A stretch of 64,000 nucleotides of DNA from IMG/VR virus record IMGVR_UViG_3300042924_003416, positions 1 to 64,000 of that record; one strand, 5' to 3'. This document shows positions 57,101-64,000 of this stretch, in pieces. This stretch comes from a virus. A program made the translations under genes and the position numbers. How positions within the stretch are numbered: the stretch's first letter is position 1; the number at the start of each line of letters is the position of its first letter. The notes under the pieces are model-generated. The model searched no databases, had not been told where the DNA came from, and saw only the letters and a program-made list of their open reading frames with translations.

Positions 57101-58267
57101 ATACAAAACTATCCTGAACTAGCTAAAAATTATCCTATTATAGGTAAATTAAAACTTGATTCAACTAAAGAGAATGATGCATTTAATATATTACTTGCTG
57201 ATAAAGACTTTGATAATGATAAATCAAATCTTTATACACAAGATTTAAAAAAACTTTCTGATAGAACAGTTGTAAAATTAACTGACCCAGAAGAAAATGC
57301 TAGACTAAGTGACATGTTTAAATACTTAAACACTTTTGCTTTTTTACAAACCGGATTAAACAAGACTAAGTTAAGCTTTACTAATGTAGTGGACTATACA
57401 GACTTTTTATCTATTGTAGAAGGTGAGTCTAGTAAGTTTATTGAAGCTTTAAATAAAAAAGGATTTACACTTTTAGATAATTTCTATGATCAATTCATAA
57501 GAGAGAATAATAAAAAAATTAGTCCAAATAGAGATCGATTTAAAGATTATTTATCTACTATTGATTATGAAAATGTAGAAAGAATACTTCCTGTAGAAAA
57601 TCCTACTATAAAGAAAGATAGAAATGCTGAATCAGATGTAGAAGAAGTTATTTTAGATTCTACTAATCAAGATACAATAGCTGAAGTAAAAAGATTTAAT
57701 CTTAAGAATACAGATGATCCTAATGTTTATACTTACAATGATAAGAATGCTACAAATGCAACTTACTATTTAAATCTTGGTAAAAATAATCCTGATGTTG
57801 TCTTTGTACATAACATAAGTATTTATGAAATTAAACCGGAACAAATTGCTGCAGGTAGAAATCTTGGAGGTTCTGCTTACTTTATGACAGAAGTAGGAGA
57901 TATGTCAGTTAATTTCCCAACTGATTTATTTGCAAGTGTTGTTAATGGTAGAAAGATAGACATTGCATCAGATCAATATCAAACACTTAAAAATATTTGG
58001 GAGAAAAGAATTAATATACTTAAACAAATTCAAGAAAAAGGTGGTAAACTTGCATTTCCTGAGTATGGTTTTGGTGATCCTAACACCATGCCTCAAGAAT
58101 TATTCGTATATTTAAGTAAGAGATTGTTTGAAGAGTTTGGATATATCAATCCTGGTTCTACAAAATATAACCAGGTAAGAGAAATGATAATAAAAACTCA
58201 AGGAATCTCTGATGAAGAAATAGAAATGCAATTAGAATTAGAAGAAGACCCTTTTAAATGTTCATAA
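48113..58267 (+). CDS. Giant virion RNA polymerase with HEAWH metallopeptidase-like domain
   Basis: A 3384-residue protein. The catalytic signature of crAss-like phage virion RNA polymerases is clear at about 2290-2360: RIPVQGLNSMEFAEVFEFLP, then VPPAEIVAKSGGDFDIDKL, with the Mg-binding aspartates D2344, D2346 and D2348 in DFDID. This family is a single-chain relative of the two-barrel polymerases and is ejected with the DNA to transcribe early genes. At 837-841 HEAWH, followed by AEEFRGYA with E880/E881, forms a gluzincin-type zinc site. A Lys-rich linker at about 625-670 separates this from the N-terminal third. The C-terminal domain (from about 3220), with GGSAYFMTEVGDMSVNFPTD and KLAFPEYGFGD, is distinct and may be an unrelated enzyme. 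It is larger than the about 2200 residues I remember for the phi14:2 homologue. Termini read MACKL and FKCS. Confidence 0.85.
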   Translation: MACKLDKDQVLDLYEALYGEVADRLKDSSLPPVDLNQLVQSAYAVVKLNSEDQVKAMLYAQAVPDVFHLVTQDTEVNDYLVDNNFDFTGLAKMRKQFADLAEVGKTVATKKKSKDEIDSEIKDTNKTKKDFVPKIDIDNETLWSYNEYNGAKVTSAWTTSIQIAYSENPEEVSEEDRNKIDPEKILFSDVIKAISQISKDRVGTEDIQYQGKTIALTAQLTRSVPKELLVQNDRDHLEKYPNTNGVIAILTDEKGNNLYFKPDGSLTDNPSEGRIVYQYLRRVNLVDGKLLLSNRSNRLYNLVDPVKIAERQRDQIVEAKGEVTETQFKQLVKDIAARQEKELNDLYQLRTLLESSEQNLQLTLPITGGTFGIPTTSVKTVTLEEAGVTETDLKSYTPITTGEKKGLQYIIVNKQKAGGLTVSQQLFLQRSDIDPELADKIATILTTTVELKGRQLSPDERKSYFEIFINNARAKKSNTNRDRIQAKVLTINNQKTLVVEINGKKIDDAILYTEEGKQMILNHLLAARPKKVSKGKEEGSNGYWPANVQYNNKYRNTTFTDYTIEDGKIISTSRKYFDVIKPYVKITYTDEVLAQEKGINAYLNYVIPEGTIEYEGYIPVGRPKPKAEPEKKTKKDKEETKKAPKKQARTKPVTTGASKEVSAYEISMKKQIKDAGGKVEGYKTRMKVADLAEAVGLTEKQITEFRSIALEATADTKTTVKPEPLTAPEVKEVNIQSNPSTRITLVDDIINGSSNSAFYKRDKLNRDKLRNKFLDKVFTSKSDRAAAEKWWNNSPLSKFISLERITEVVNSDAFATWSGYGITLYEADGGTSVDLYHEAWHGFSQLLLTKDEKVKLYEEIQSLPKYKGKSFFDIEEDLAEEFRGYAKSKGKKATRGFLGKIFDKIYQFIQKLFGKTTKKEVATKLQDIESVKELFDKLYRASENPEILSNLKPSMDNVMFGKLNRSKVINDNFTLEESKEIADAIDSMMAVIFQNYNRDFNTTSAALKLLKDPENKKDLYKDIYDRFERLRIKYAEEAEKNIDLIIDPQFSKEFELLIKITDNFGNLTDSLSGKEKNNVIAYHLEKSRYKVLADEYDEIEDPSNIEKSYLFRLNEGGNTVSSKELASQETMMLLASIFDVTRENGEIIYNRDGLFGLPKLQDITITWNRLAKILEGSFDEIDMYVRIFENSENYPELQQLQTLLPNPFFTIESAMGMYNPLEFEAETNFWQDFKKPRVPFIQLNLNKEEIKSKDVLVRAFEARVAKANFDVYQVIQDWKNNFTTADSTVNPYVSKHSKLGYNILNTGKIVKDFGVNGVFNYKKADEFLRAIGIVLDPSSAAIRSIINSTSEPFGTTFGVDRMYEVIKKVNKSTSPDAFQFKRDPLTYFINGLPTSLRDNEEESEEVRGRIRALAEIQNAFSDSYSNFSVQTPEGNRVWEHMVDNTITRIVTAINHAESWEELTTDEGDPARRFQHMRWLNEKNNTFSPFSKLLNSIFDLDPMSDTYGQKITDTKILLQHVAGTQMVSKRNEGGTSTAAMDATSKFLQEFHTMLLSGVEEFMRHASKNTSMGMTLDGEVKTYNGKKASKLYIDVESFLEYADGEIKGYDIVEGYIAAEANRIVRFQQGIDKFKNYAGYNRKVKRKDNKKTPVMAGQAFTAFDDILSQDLQADLYSILDAASENPLTDFDLMKELDNNPEIRNRIRKDVAQYFNLETNKNLARLQKAKYVDNGLMERIRVTNEDLTDKDIERALMKAYTYNSFIHKMETVILAYGDLAQYNHAKEEFHKRNAGLGSGGRGFRADKRAQIYLSSLKNYYADRQGYETRNYDGTLVTAIMKEMTFNSVMYNEYRDAIEEATYERTKDRKKAKQIADTAASEYFGSNKPQMKIADGQGFITMEYYRILKKAEGNWSDQQELLYRKISMGENITAENVVEFFPPYKLQYFGNIQSEGLPVNSFHKFSLAPLIPGVWKSGTPIYDLHEKMMKDQVDYVLFESGSKVSHIGNGDNMLNEDGSLNKKAEFTKNIVYAEFLKNQTEINSTYKQKSIFSTQLRKLILEGLYAQGSIKSTKYKDITNTRVKKYIDHVEEYTELLKLELLEEMGYEETSPGEYKAKDKSSTAKLINIIRTNLEREDLLSDNLIEFIDVYDNSGDLVHDLSFHPEAAKIEKLLLSMINKRIIKQKVAGEPLVQVSVGLTANQFSKPDLKKATKDEIKKWASTTYTLPTYHRKSNGYTAAAKVMIAMQGTYYNLFNLEYDNDETVGVYDESGVLNMDESLARLNEKIKDDKWLDANNEANRKAITLVGVRIPVQGLNSMEFAEVFEFLPPQAGNIIVPPAEIVAKSGGDFDIDKLTIFMNTLDEDGKVIERQYKDNNDIKKLRGTDEFENAVKAQKAGLENELIQDIKNILELPENYASLIMPNGTFILKEIAEKLSADVMEYNPKENRMTDDTGEISPTRVLESLYNVYKHESNIVGKKTLGLGAIENTFNVIMNTIGAYMPDTYVIKEVTRKSNMRLRHNKMERRGKEVISMSDLYDVDGTNKISDVISQMINGWVDVEKDAWIFFIQGNYEVAPTLLYLIKAGVPVKEAIYFVSNPLVREYVDEQRLAKSTFADVLNKKPDGPGLAKYKAASEVIKKYFTKDELAGNSKNDDRYLKGQELLEDYFKDKKQKHFTEENMLNLIQTDDRKSNMAKAMFLHYLELEQQIAGYTALKMASNPDTATKSTLSDVEQTEANIENLFFDPRVPLEIVEAMMEDSILKSFFNGPLALAVSRPLFKLRYHKEISEYLIARKGQINNDLQTTFPGQNIEMFSNIFRNDLVSFILQNAIRKYKKQDGFMSLDMETTIPVSMAKELKRGAFVKNGTLYMDMKQIKKEFKDSAWVRNSEVENSYKDRELYELDPSTFMNHYGANFDEYLKFVAEREYIRYIKPLNTEFTNSFEFQEELDSTKELFPDLTNEKAVRYTYEKLIAIKALDNSYNFFHLFRDDDNSFSVRLSKLIQNYPELAKNYPIIGKLKLDSTKENDAFNILLADKDFDNDKSNLYTQDLKKLSDRTVVKLTDPEENARLSDMFKYLNTFAFLQTGLNKTKLSFTNVVDYTDFLSIVEGESSKFIEALNKKGFTLLDNFYDQFIRENNKKISPNRDRFKDYLSTIDYENVERILPVENPTIKKDRNAESDVEEVILDSTNQDTIAEVKRFNLKNTDDPNVYTYNDKNATNATYYLNLGKNNPDVVFVHNISIYEIKPEQIAAGRNLGGSAYFMTEVGDMSVNFPTDLFASVVNGRKIDIASDQYQTLKNIWEKRINILKQIQEKGGKLAFPEYGFGDPNTMPQELFVYLSKRLFEEFGYINPGSTKYNQVREMIIKTQGISDEEIEMQLELEEDPFKCS

Positions 58268-58268
58268 T

Positions 58269-61200
58269 ATGGTTTGCCAAGTACAATTAAATTCAATAAA
58301 GTTTTTAGAAAAAAATGGAGCTACAGATGATATAAGAAGAATTATCAATGAAGATCTGTTTAATAAATTAAATGATAGCCTTACTGATAAGGCAGAAAGA
58401 ATATATGGTCTTGAAACTAATGGTAGTAAACTTTTTAGTGTAAATACTTCTGAACATATTGATCCATATAGATCAACCTACTGGAGAGATGCTAAGGTTA
58501 GAGTACTAAGAGCTGAACCTAATGTAAAACTTTTTGAAAGACTTCAGGAACTTTTTAATGCACGTAATGACAAACCGATGTTTATGAAAGCTCCAGAAGT
58601 GGATTATTCATTAAAGATTGTTAATGCTTTAAATAAAATTAATAGAAATAAATTTGAATCTTCAAAATTACAAGGTTGGTTAAATGATCTTCAGAAACAA
58701 GGAGTATCTGCTCAACAATTAGAACTTTTTAAAGAAGTAGCTAAACCAGGTATGACTAAAGATGAAATAGCTGCTGCTATTGCTGCTACTTATAGTTATA
58801 CTATTGAGATTAATACTGCTAAAACACCAAAAGTAGGTGAAAAATTTTTAGATAGAGAATATGGTTATGAATTAGAAGTGACAGAAGAAACTTTACAAAA
58901 TCAAATTAATGATGGTTTTGTAGATAATAATTTAAATACTCAATATTATTCTAATCTAACAGTTCCCGGAGGTACTAACTATACAGAACAAGAAATAGCT
59001 ACACCAGCAATTACACCAAGTATTAAAGGACATGCTCAGTTTGCTACAGATAAAGGTATAGGTTGGTTTAGAAGTGATGAGCAATCTATTAAAGAAACTG
59101 GTCCTATTAAATATTTTGTAGAAAATGCATTTGAAGATATACAATCTGAGTTATTTACTAATATAGAAGAAGCTAAAAAATTACAAAAAAAATGGTCACA
59201 AGATTATCCTGAATTAAAATTTGAAATAGTAAAATCTTCAACATATATTTCTATATTATCAAAAACCCGTAGAGTACTAGAAGTACAATCTGATTTGTTT
59301 CAGAAAGGTAGAGATAGAGAAAATTTAATAGAAGATAAAAACATGTCTTCTAACATAACAGATTCTAATAAAGAAGAATTTGAAGTTGCAAAAAGATTAG
59401 GAATTGAAGAAGAAGATGAAGAAGGAAATTTATCATATACTTATAAAGGTGTAAATTATTTTCAAGACATCTTTACAGATAACTATTTAAAATATGGATT
59501 ACCTAGTTCTAATACAAAAGGAAACCAATTCCTACAACTACTAAACAAAGACAATAACTGGATTAATTTCTTTACTAAGTCTATTATACAAGATAGTGCT
59601 AAGAAAGGATATGAAAAAGTATTGTTTCCTTCTGGTAATACAGCTAGTAAAGTAGAAGGACACACTACTTTAGAAGAGTTTAAAAAACAAAAAGAGGATA
59701 GAATTAGATTTTTAGATGGTGAAATTAATGACCCTGAAAATATAGAAAGAAGAATTGAAGAAGCTAAAAAAGAAAAAGAACAGGTTAAACAAGAACTTGA
59801 AAGAGTAGAGAGAGAAGGTTTTGGTGCTTTAAAACCTATCTATAACTTCTATGAAAATACTGTAACTAATATTCTTAAAAAACAAGGCTATAGTCCTAAA
59901 AAAATTACAGATGAGTATGGTAATACTTGGAATGAAATTACTATAGATCAAACAAGAGATACATCTCCTATAGCTTTTATGAGAGAAAATGTAAACCCTG
60001 CTCTTCAAGAGATCAACGGAGTTCTTTTTATGGATGTAAATCTAGATCAATTACAAGATCAAAGATCAAAAGAAATTGCTGAAGTACTTGCTCAAAGATT
60101 ATCACTTAGTACTAATACACAGTTTAGAAATGTATCAGCTGAAGAGGCTGCAAATATTTTAAAGAACCGACCTGTTAAGTATAACGGAGAACCAGCATTT
60201 TACTATGCAGGAACAGTTTATGTAGTAGGAGAAAATATTAATGTGAGGACTGTACTACATGAATTCTCACATCCGGTCTTGAATGCATTAAGACAGACCA
60301 ACAACATCCTATTTCAGAATCTCTATAATCAAGCACTTGCTACTGAAGAAGGTCAGGGTATCTATTACTATGTAGTAAACAACTATCCAGAACTAGAAGA
60401 AAACTCAGATCTATTCAAAGAGGAAGTACTTGCTTATGCAATGCAGTTAAAAGCACTCAACAGAATCAACAATGACATTGAGACAGAAGGGTATCAAAAC
60501 TTCATGAATAAACTTCTTGCTGCTATCAAACAACTACTTAGAAAACTATTTGGTAGTAAAATAGATGTAGCTAAGTTAGATGTAGATACTTCATTAGAGG
60601 AGATGGCAGATATGCTCTTGGATAAAGACTTTGAATTCAAGACAGATAGAATAAATGAAGAAGACCTTGCAATGTTTTCCAGGGAAGTTGTTGAAAGGGC
60701 TCGTGAACTAAACAAGTTTTCTAATAAGGAGTCTATGCAGAAAGTTGTTAAAAGTACTTTTGAAACAACTAGAAGAGTACTCTCTGAAGCTGAAGGATTT
60801 AAAGGAGATAAAGCATCTAGAAAATTATTAAGAGAATCTTTATTTGAAAAAGGTACTAATAGATACATCCGTGAAGTCTTAAGAACATTAAGAGACAACT
60901 TAGATAGTAATATTGAAGACCAAGCTCAAAATCAACTCATACAAAATGCATTAGATACTGCTAGAGAAGAAATGGATGTGGATTTAGAAAGAGCAACGGC
61001 ACTGGTAAATTCATTGGATACAATCAATAGCATGACTAAGAACATGTTATTAGATATATCTAAACTTAGTGGAACTAATATCAATAACAGAAGTACTATT
61101 GCACTATTGATGCTTTACAAATCTAATTCAAAAGCCTGGTTAAAAATGGTTCAAGAAATAGATGAGGCATTGACATCTGAAGGTGGTTTTGTGGATACTA

Positions 61201-64000
61201 ATAATCCTTTCTATAAAACTTTAAATGAAATAGTATTAAACATCACAAGAGTCAATACTAACATTGCAAATATTCTTAAGAATAACAATGTTCAGTTTTA
61301 TGTAGAGATTACGGGATACATGTCCAAGTATGTTCAAGATAGACTTAAGGGTAACTTAGGTATAGCACTGAAACAAACTTTTCCAACAGAACAATTAGAA
61401 CGTGAGGTAAATGACCTATATGACAAAGTAGTTCAACAAAAACTTACTGAAGATGATATAGATGCATTGGTAAAGAAAGGTGTTCCTGAAAATGTTCTAA
61501 CAGGCTTTTTAAAAGAATATAAAGAACTTGTTGTTGATGAAGATAAAATCAAAGCTGCTCTTACTGGAGGAGCTCATGATGTTACTTGGTTTAATAGATG
61601 GTTGGAAAGTTATAGCTCTAGTAATGATGTTATAGTGGGACCATTAGCAATGTTTATTCAAAATGAAAAGACCCAGGTACAGAATCTTGTTTGGGAACAG
61701 TCTATGAAGTTTAGAAATAAACTTGAGAAACTTTTACCTAAAGTAGGATTTAGTAAACTTAATTCCGTTGCAATGAGAGAGAGAATGGGATTTAAGGATA
61801 AAATATTCTACATGGATAAGAAGACAGGAAAACCTGTTGAAAAAGAAATTTGGAGTTATTTAGGTGCATTTAAAGATTATAGATATCACTATGATTTATT
61901 AGACTATAACTTAGAAGAAGCAAAGAAAACTGAAGATGTCAATAAAATTGCTCAAGCTCAGATGGAGTTTGATGAATTCAAAAGAGACTACATGTGGCAG
62001 GAGTTTGTTCCTGAGTTCTATGAGAAAGATGATATCTTTAAACAGTCTGAGGTAGGTCAATTAGCATACTATGTAAGGAAACAAAAACTGCAGGCTTTTA
62101 ATAACTTGGTTAACTCCATGGAAAATGAGCTTGAAAGATTTGAGAAGTACTCAACTATACAAGCTGCATTTAGAGAGTTCCAACAGTTATATTCTCTTAC
62201 CTATGAAGATGGTACTCCTAAAATTGATGATCCGGCCAGAGGTGTTTATGATTTAAGTATTGCAAAAGTATTGCAAGAACATAGAGCAGCTACAAAAGGG
62301 TTCTACGAATGGAGACCAATTGAGGGTATGTTACAAAGTGCTTACAATGAATTTATAGATTTACTTGCAACAAAACAAATTTTTCCTGGATCCGGAGAAT
62401 TTAAAAGAGAACTTGAAAAATGGAGAAGACAAAACCTTAGAATGGAGTATAACCAAGAATATTGGGACTCTAGAGTTGCTTTAACAACTGAACTAAGGGA
62501 ACTTCAAGCAAAAATGAATGAAGTTGCAAATTCTAGATTTGATGTTGCTGCAGCATTTCAAACCATAAATGACTTAATATATAGCTATCGGGATGAACAA
62601 GGTGAACCTGATAGTAATGCAATGGGTAAAACAAGACTTGAAAGAATTAAAGATGCAGAACAAGCTATTGCAGACTTTAAGTTTCAGTATGATATATCCA
62701 CAGGTCTTTCTAAAGAAGATTCTGAGGAGTTAAAAAATCTACAGTATAAAGCAAGAAAAGGTTTACTACAAGCTGGTTCTCCAGAATCTAAAAGATATTT
62801 CTATCTATTAGAACTGCAAGAAAAAGAAGGTATTAATCCTGCAGATGCAGCAAGAATTCAAGAGATATTTACTGAGTTATCACAATTAACTGAAAATCTT
62901 CCTACTGTATATTACATAGAGACATTAAACTATAATCTCTCTAAACAAAATATAAAAGAAGTTGATGAAGATGACGTTGATAATTTTATAAATTCAGATG
63001 AGTTCCAAGACATGCTGGATGCTGATGAAGGATTTAAAGAATGGTTTAATCTTAATCATTATACAATAAATGTATATGATGAAAAATCAAGAAGTTACAT
63101 ACCTAGATATAAAAGAACAAAAGCAAATACTGTTGCTATACCAAAAGATTCTTCTCAAATAAAATATACTAGAATATTAAATAGAGAAGGTAATGAGGTT
63201 TTACTTATGGGTGCTCCTAATGCTAGACACTCTAGATATGAAGTAAAAGATCAGTATAGAACTATTCCTTTTGGAGCTGCTAAAGAAGATTATGTAGGTA
63301 AGTTTATTGATAATAAAAATCAATGGCTACCAAGGATGTATCAACCTGGACAAAAATATAGTGCTAAGGATAACAGGTTCATGAATGAAAGATACTTTCA
63401 GATGCAAGCTAGTAATTCTGCAGAGTTTCAACTATTAGAAGCCATTAAAGAATATCATCTACAGAATCAGAAAGGTATGAGTAACTATAGTAAACTCTAT
63501 CTTGATATGCCTAGATATGCTCTTAGAAAAGGGGACATTTATCAGTCATTACAAAAAGCAAATTATGGTTCTAGGTTTTCTGAAATAGGAAGTAATATTC
63601 AAGAGTGGACTAAGCAGTTAATTGGTAGATCAGTTACTGATTCTGAAAGAACTTCAGATAAGTATTCTATTTCTAATGAAAATAATTATGATCCAAATAA
63701 TAACTTAGTTAATACAGATCTTGACGGTAATCAAATTACTTATGTTCCTGTATCAGGTATTTATAATCTTGATATAGAAAATCAAGATGCTGATATCTTC
63801 CAGGGATTATTTAAATATGCATTAAGTATTCAGACACAAGGAAAACTTTTAGAGAGTTTACCTCTTGTTAACTCTATACTAGATACATTAGAAGATCCTG
63901 ACAATGCTCCAAAAGATTTAGAAAAATTTGATAAGAATATTTATAGTCTAAAAGGGGCCCTAACTTTTGCAAAGAAAAAATTCTCAACTAATAACCGTCT
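58269..64000 (+). CDS. Giant polyvalent-type protein with zinc metallopeptidase motif (partial, runs off the window)
   Basis: The ATG at 58269 lies one base after the polymerase stop. The frame was checked as open at several places and at the window end, giving at least 1910 residues and no stop. Residues about 330-470 carry a signature I know from phage polyvalent proteins: LEVQSDLFQKGRD, then a W-containing helix, then SAKKGYEKVLFPSGNTASKV. Residues 664-668 are HEFSH with E718/E719 in EEVLAYA downstream, a gluzincin-type site. It is followed by a basic helix ending IKQLLRKLFGSK, very like the IYQFIQKLFGK that follows HEAWH in the polymerase. The remaining 1100 residues are charged helices. 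It is likely an ejected effector or a polymerase partner. The true end lies outside the window. Confidence 0.7.
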   Translation, partial: MVCQVQLNSIKFLEKNGATDDIRRIINEDLFNKLNDSLTDKAERIYGLETNGSKLFSVNTSEHIDPYRSTYWRDAKVRVLRAEPNVKLFERLQELFNARNDKPMFMKAPEVDYSLKIVNALNKINRNKFESSKLQGWLNDLQKQGVSAQQLELFKEVAKPGMTKDEIAAAIAATYSYTIEINTAKTPKVGEKFLDREYGYELEVTEETLQNQINDGFVDNNLNTQYYSNLTVPGGTNYTEQEIATPAITPSIKGHAQFATDKGIGWFRSDEQSIKETGPIKYFVENAFEDIQSELFTNIEEAKKLQKKWSQDYPELKFEIVKSSTYISILSKTRRVLEVQSDLFQKGRDRENLIEDKNMSSNITDSNKEEFEVAKRLGIEEEDEEGNLSYTYKGVNYFQDIFTDNYLKYGLPSSNTKGNQFLQLLNKDNNWINFFTKSIIQDSAKKGYEKVLFPSGNTASKVEGHTTLEEFKKQKEDRIRFLDGEINDPENIERRIEEAKKEKEQVKQELERVEREGFGALKPIYNFYENTVTNILKKQGYSPKKITDEYGNTWNEITIDQTRDTSPIAFMRENVNPALQEINGVLFMDVNLDQLQDQRSKEIAEVLAQRLSLSTNTQFRNVSAEEAANILKNRPVKYNGEPAFYYAGTVYVVGENINVRTVLHEFSHPVLNALRQTNNILFQNLYNQALATEEGQGIYYYVVNNYPELEENSDLFKEEVLAYAMQLKALNRINNDIETEGYQNFMNKLLAAIKQLLRKLFGSKIDVAKLDVDTSLEEMADMLLDKDFEFKTDRINEEDLAMFSREVVERARELNKFSNKESMQKVVKSTFETTRRVLSEAEGFKGDKASRKLLRESLFEKGTNRYIREVLRTLRDNLDSNIEDQAQNQLIQNALDTAREEMDVDLERATALVNSLDTINSMTKNMLLDISKLSGTNINNRSTIALLMLYKSNSKAWLKMVQEIDEALTSEGGFVDTNNPFYKTLNEIVLNITRVNTNIANILKNNNVQFYVEITGYMSKYVQDRLKGNLGIALKQTFPTEQLEREVNDLYDKVVQQKLTEDDIDALVKKGVPENVLTGFLKEYKELVVDEDKIKAALTGGAHDVTWFNRWLESYSSSNDVIVGPLAMFIQNEKTQVQNLVWEQSMKFRNKLEKLLPKVGFSKLNSVAMRERMGFKDKIFYMDKKTGKPVEKEIWSYLGAFKDYRYHYDLLDYNLEEAKKTEDVNKIAQAQMEFDEFKRDYMWQEFVPEFYEKDDIFKQSEVGQLAYYVRKQKLQAFNNLVNSMENELERFEKYSTIQAAFREFQQLYSLTYEDGTPKIDDPARGVYDLSIAKVLQEHRAATKGFYEWRPIEGMLQSAYNEFIDLLATKQIFPGSGEFKRELEKWRRQNLRMEYNQEYWDSRVALTTELRELQAKMNEVANSRFDVAAAFQTINDLIYSYRDEQGEPDSNAMGKTRLERIKDAEQAIADFKFQYDISTGLSKEDSEELKNLQYKARKGLLQAGSPESKRYFYLLELQEKEGINPADAARIQEIFTELSQLTENLPTVYYIETLNYNLSKQNIKEVDEDDVDNFINSDEFQDMLDADEGFKEWFNLNHYTINVYDEKSRSYIPRYKRTKANTVAIPKDSSQIKYTRILNREGNEVLLMGAPNARHSRYEVKDQYRTIPFGAAKEDYVGKFIDNKNQWLPRMYQPGQKYSAKDNRFMNERYFQMQASNSAEFQLLEAIKEYHLQNQKGMSNYSKLYLDMPRYALRKGDIYQSLQKANYGSRFSEIGSNIQEWTKQLIGRSVTDSERTSDKYSISNENNYDPNNNLVNTDLDGNQITYVPVSGIYNLDIENQDADIFQGLFKYALSIQTQGKLLESLPLVNSILDTLEDPDNAPKDLEKFDKNIYSLKGALTFAKKKFSTNNR

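Noticed and set aside
57790-58160. C-terminal polymerase domain as a macro domain
   Set aside because: GGSAYF and the Asn-containing strands are suggestive, but the order of motifs does not let me place the ADP-ribose loops; left unnamed.
60494-60898. A 134-residue open frame on the minus strand
   Set aside because: It lies inside the plus-strand giant protein, whose frame carries the HEFSH site; the minus frame is low-complexity Ser/Leu of the shadow type.
1-64000. Possible reassignment of TAG or TGA, as seen in many crAss-like phages
   Set aside because: TAG ends genes at 1879, 2109, 3178, 12103, 15930 and 24343, mostly with a new ATG within two or three bases, and TGA ends genes at 14225 and 21488 in start-stop overlaps. 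No long frame is interrupted by either codon, so the standard code holds in this window.

Overview
The window looks like the virion-protein half of a large tailed double-stranded DNA phage of the crAss-like type (Crassvirales or a close relative), probably infecting a member of the Bacteroidota. The reasons are as follows. All genes lie on one strand in an almost gapless array with no intergenic gap above about 120 bases. The DNA is strongly AT-rich, and starts are preceded by A-rich leaders rather than Shine-Dalgarno boxes. The order runs from a probable capsid protein end, through connector or ring proteins and a very large tail (muzzle or stabilization-type) protein, to giant cargo proteins. 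A 3384-residue protein carries the DFDID metal-binding motif of crAss-like virion RNA polymerases. Several appendage proteins carry Cys-rich and SprB-like modules typical of Bacteroidota surface proteins. TAA, TAG and TGA all act as stops, so the standard code is used. No tRNA, CRISPR array, transposon or integrase was seen.

Layout. 1-272 is the end of a probable major capsid protein, closed by a strong terminator. 348-4549 holds a conserved virion protein, seven small lysine-rich proteins and a connector-like protein. 4552-5166 encodes a complete ferritin with all diiron-site residues. 5245-13531 is the appendage block: a terminator-flanked structural protein, a two-domain protein, a small zinc-ribbon protein and three large fibre or adhesin-like proteins, closed by a terminator. 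13644-21488 encodes three connector or ring proteins and the 1851-residue tail protein. 21488-40636 encodes five large cargo-type proteins. The first contains a SET (lysine methyltransferase) domain and a region with beta-barrel-like alternation. 40639-64000 holds three giant proteins: a PD-(D/E)XK-containing protein, the RNA polymerase with an HEAWH zincin, and an incomplete protein with a polyvalent-protein signature and a second zincin (HEFSH).

How the parts may work together. The capsid and tail genes build the particle. The giant proteins are likely packaged and ejected with the DNA, with the polymerase starting early transcription. A short motif of the form [hydrophobic]-[P/Q/K]-x-A-[Q/K/R/E]-x-G, usually accompanied by x-x-G-G tags, recurs at N-termini and internal domain borders of the small basic proteins and of four of the large cargo proteins, but was not noticed in the other genes. 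I infer that it is a sorting or maturation-cleavage signal. Three short intergenic regions share an identical 12-mer, TTTAGTATATTA, upstream of starts, a candidate late promoter. Two others share a stop-codon-overlapping palindrome.

Most exciting: a ferritin and a SET-domain protein inside a phage virion operon, next to a family of lysine-rich proteins, plus a distributed motif that looks like a polyprotein or cargo-maturation code. Function calls rest on motif recognition by eye, and no database search was possible.
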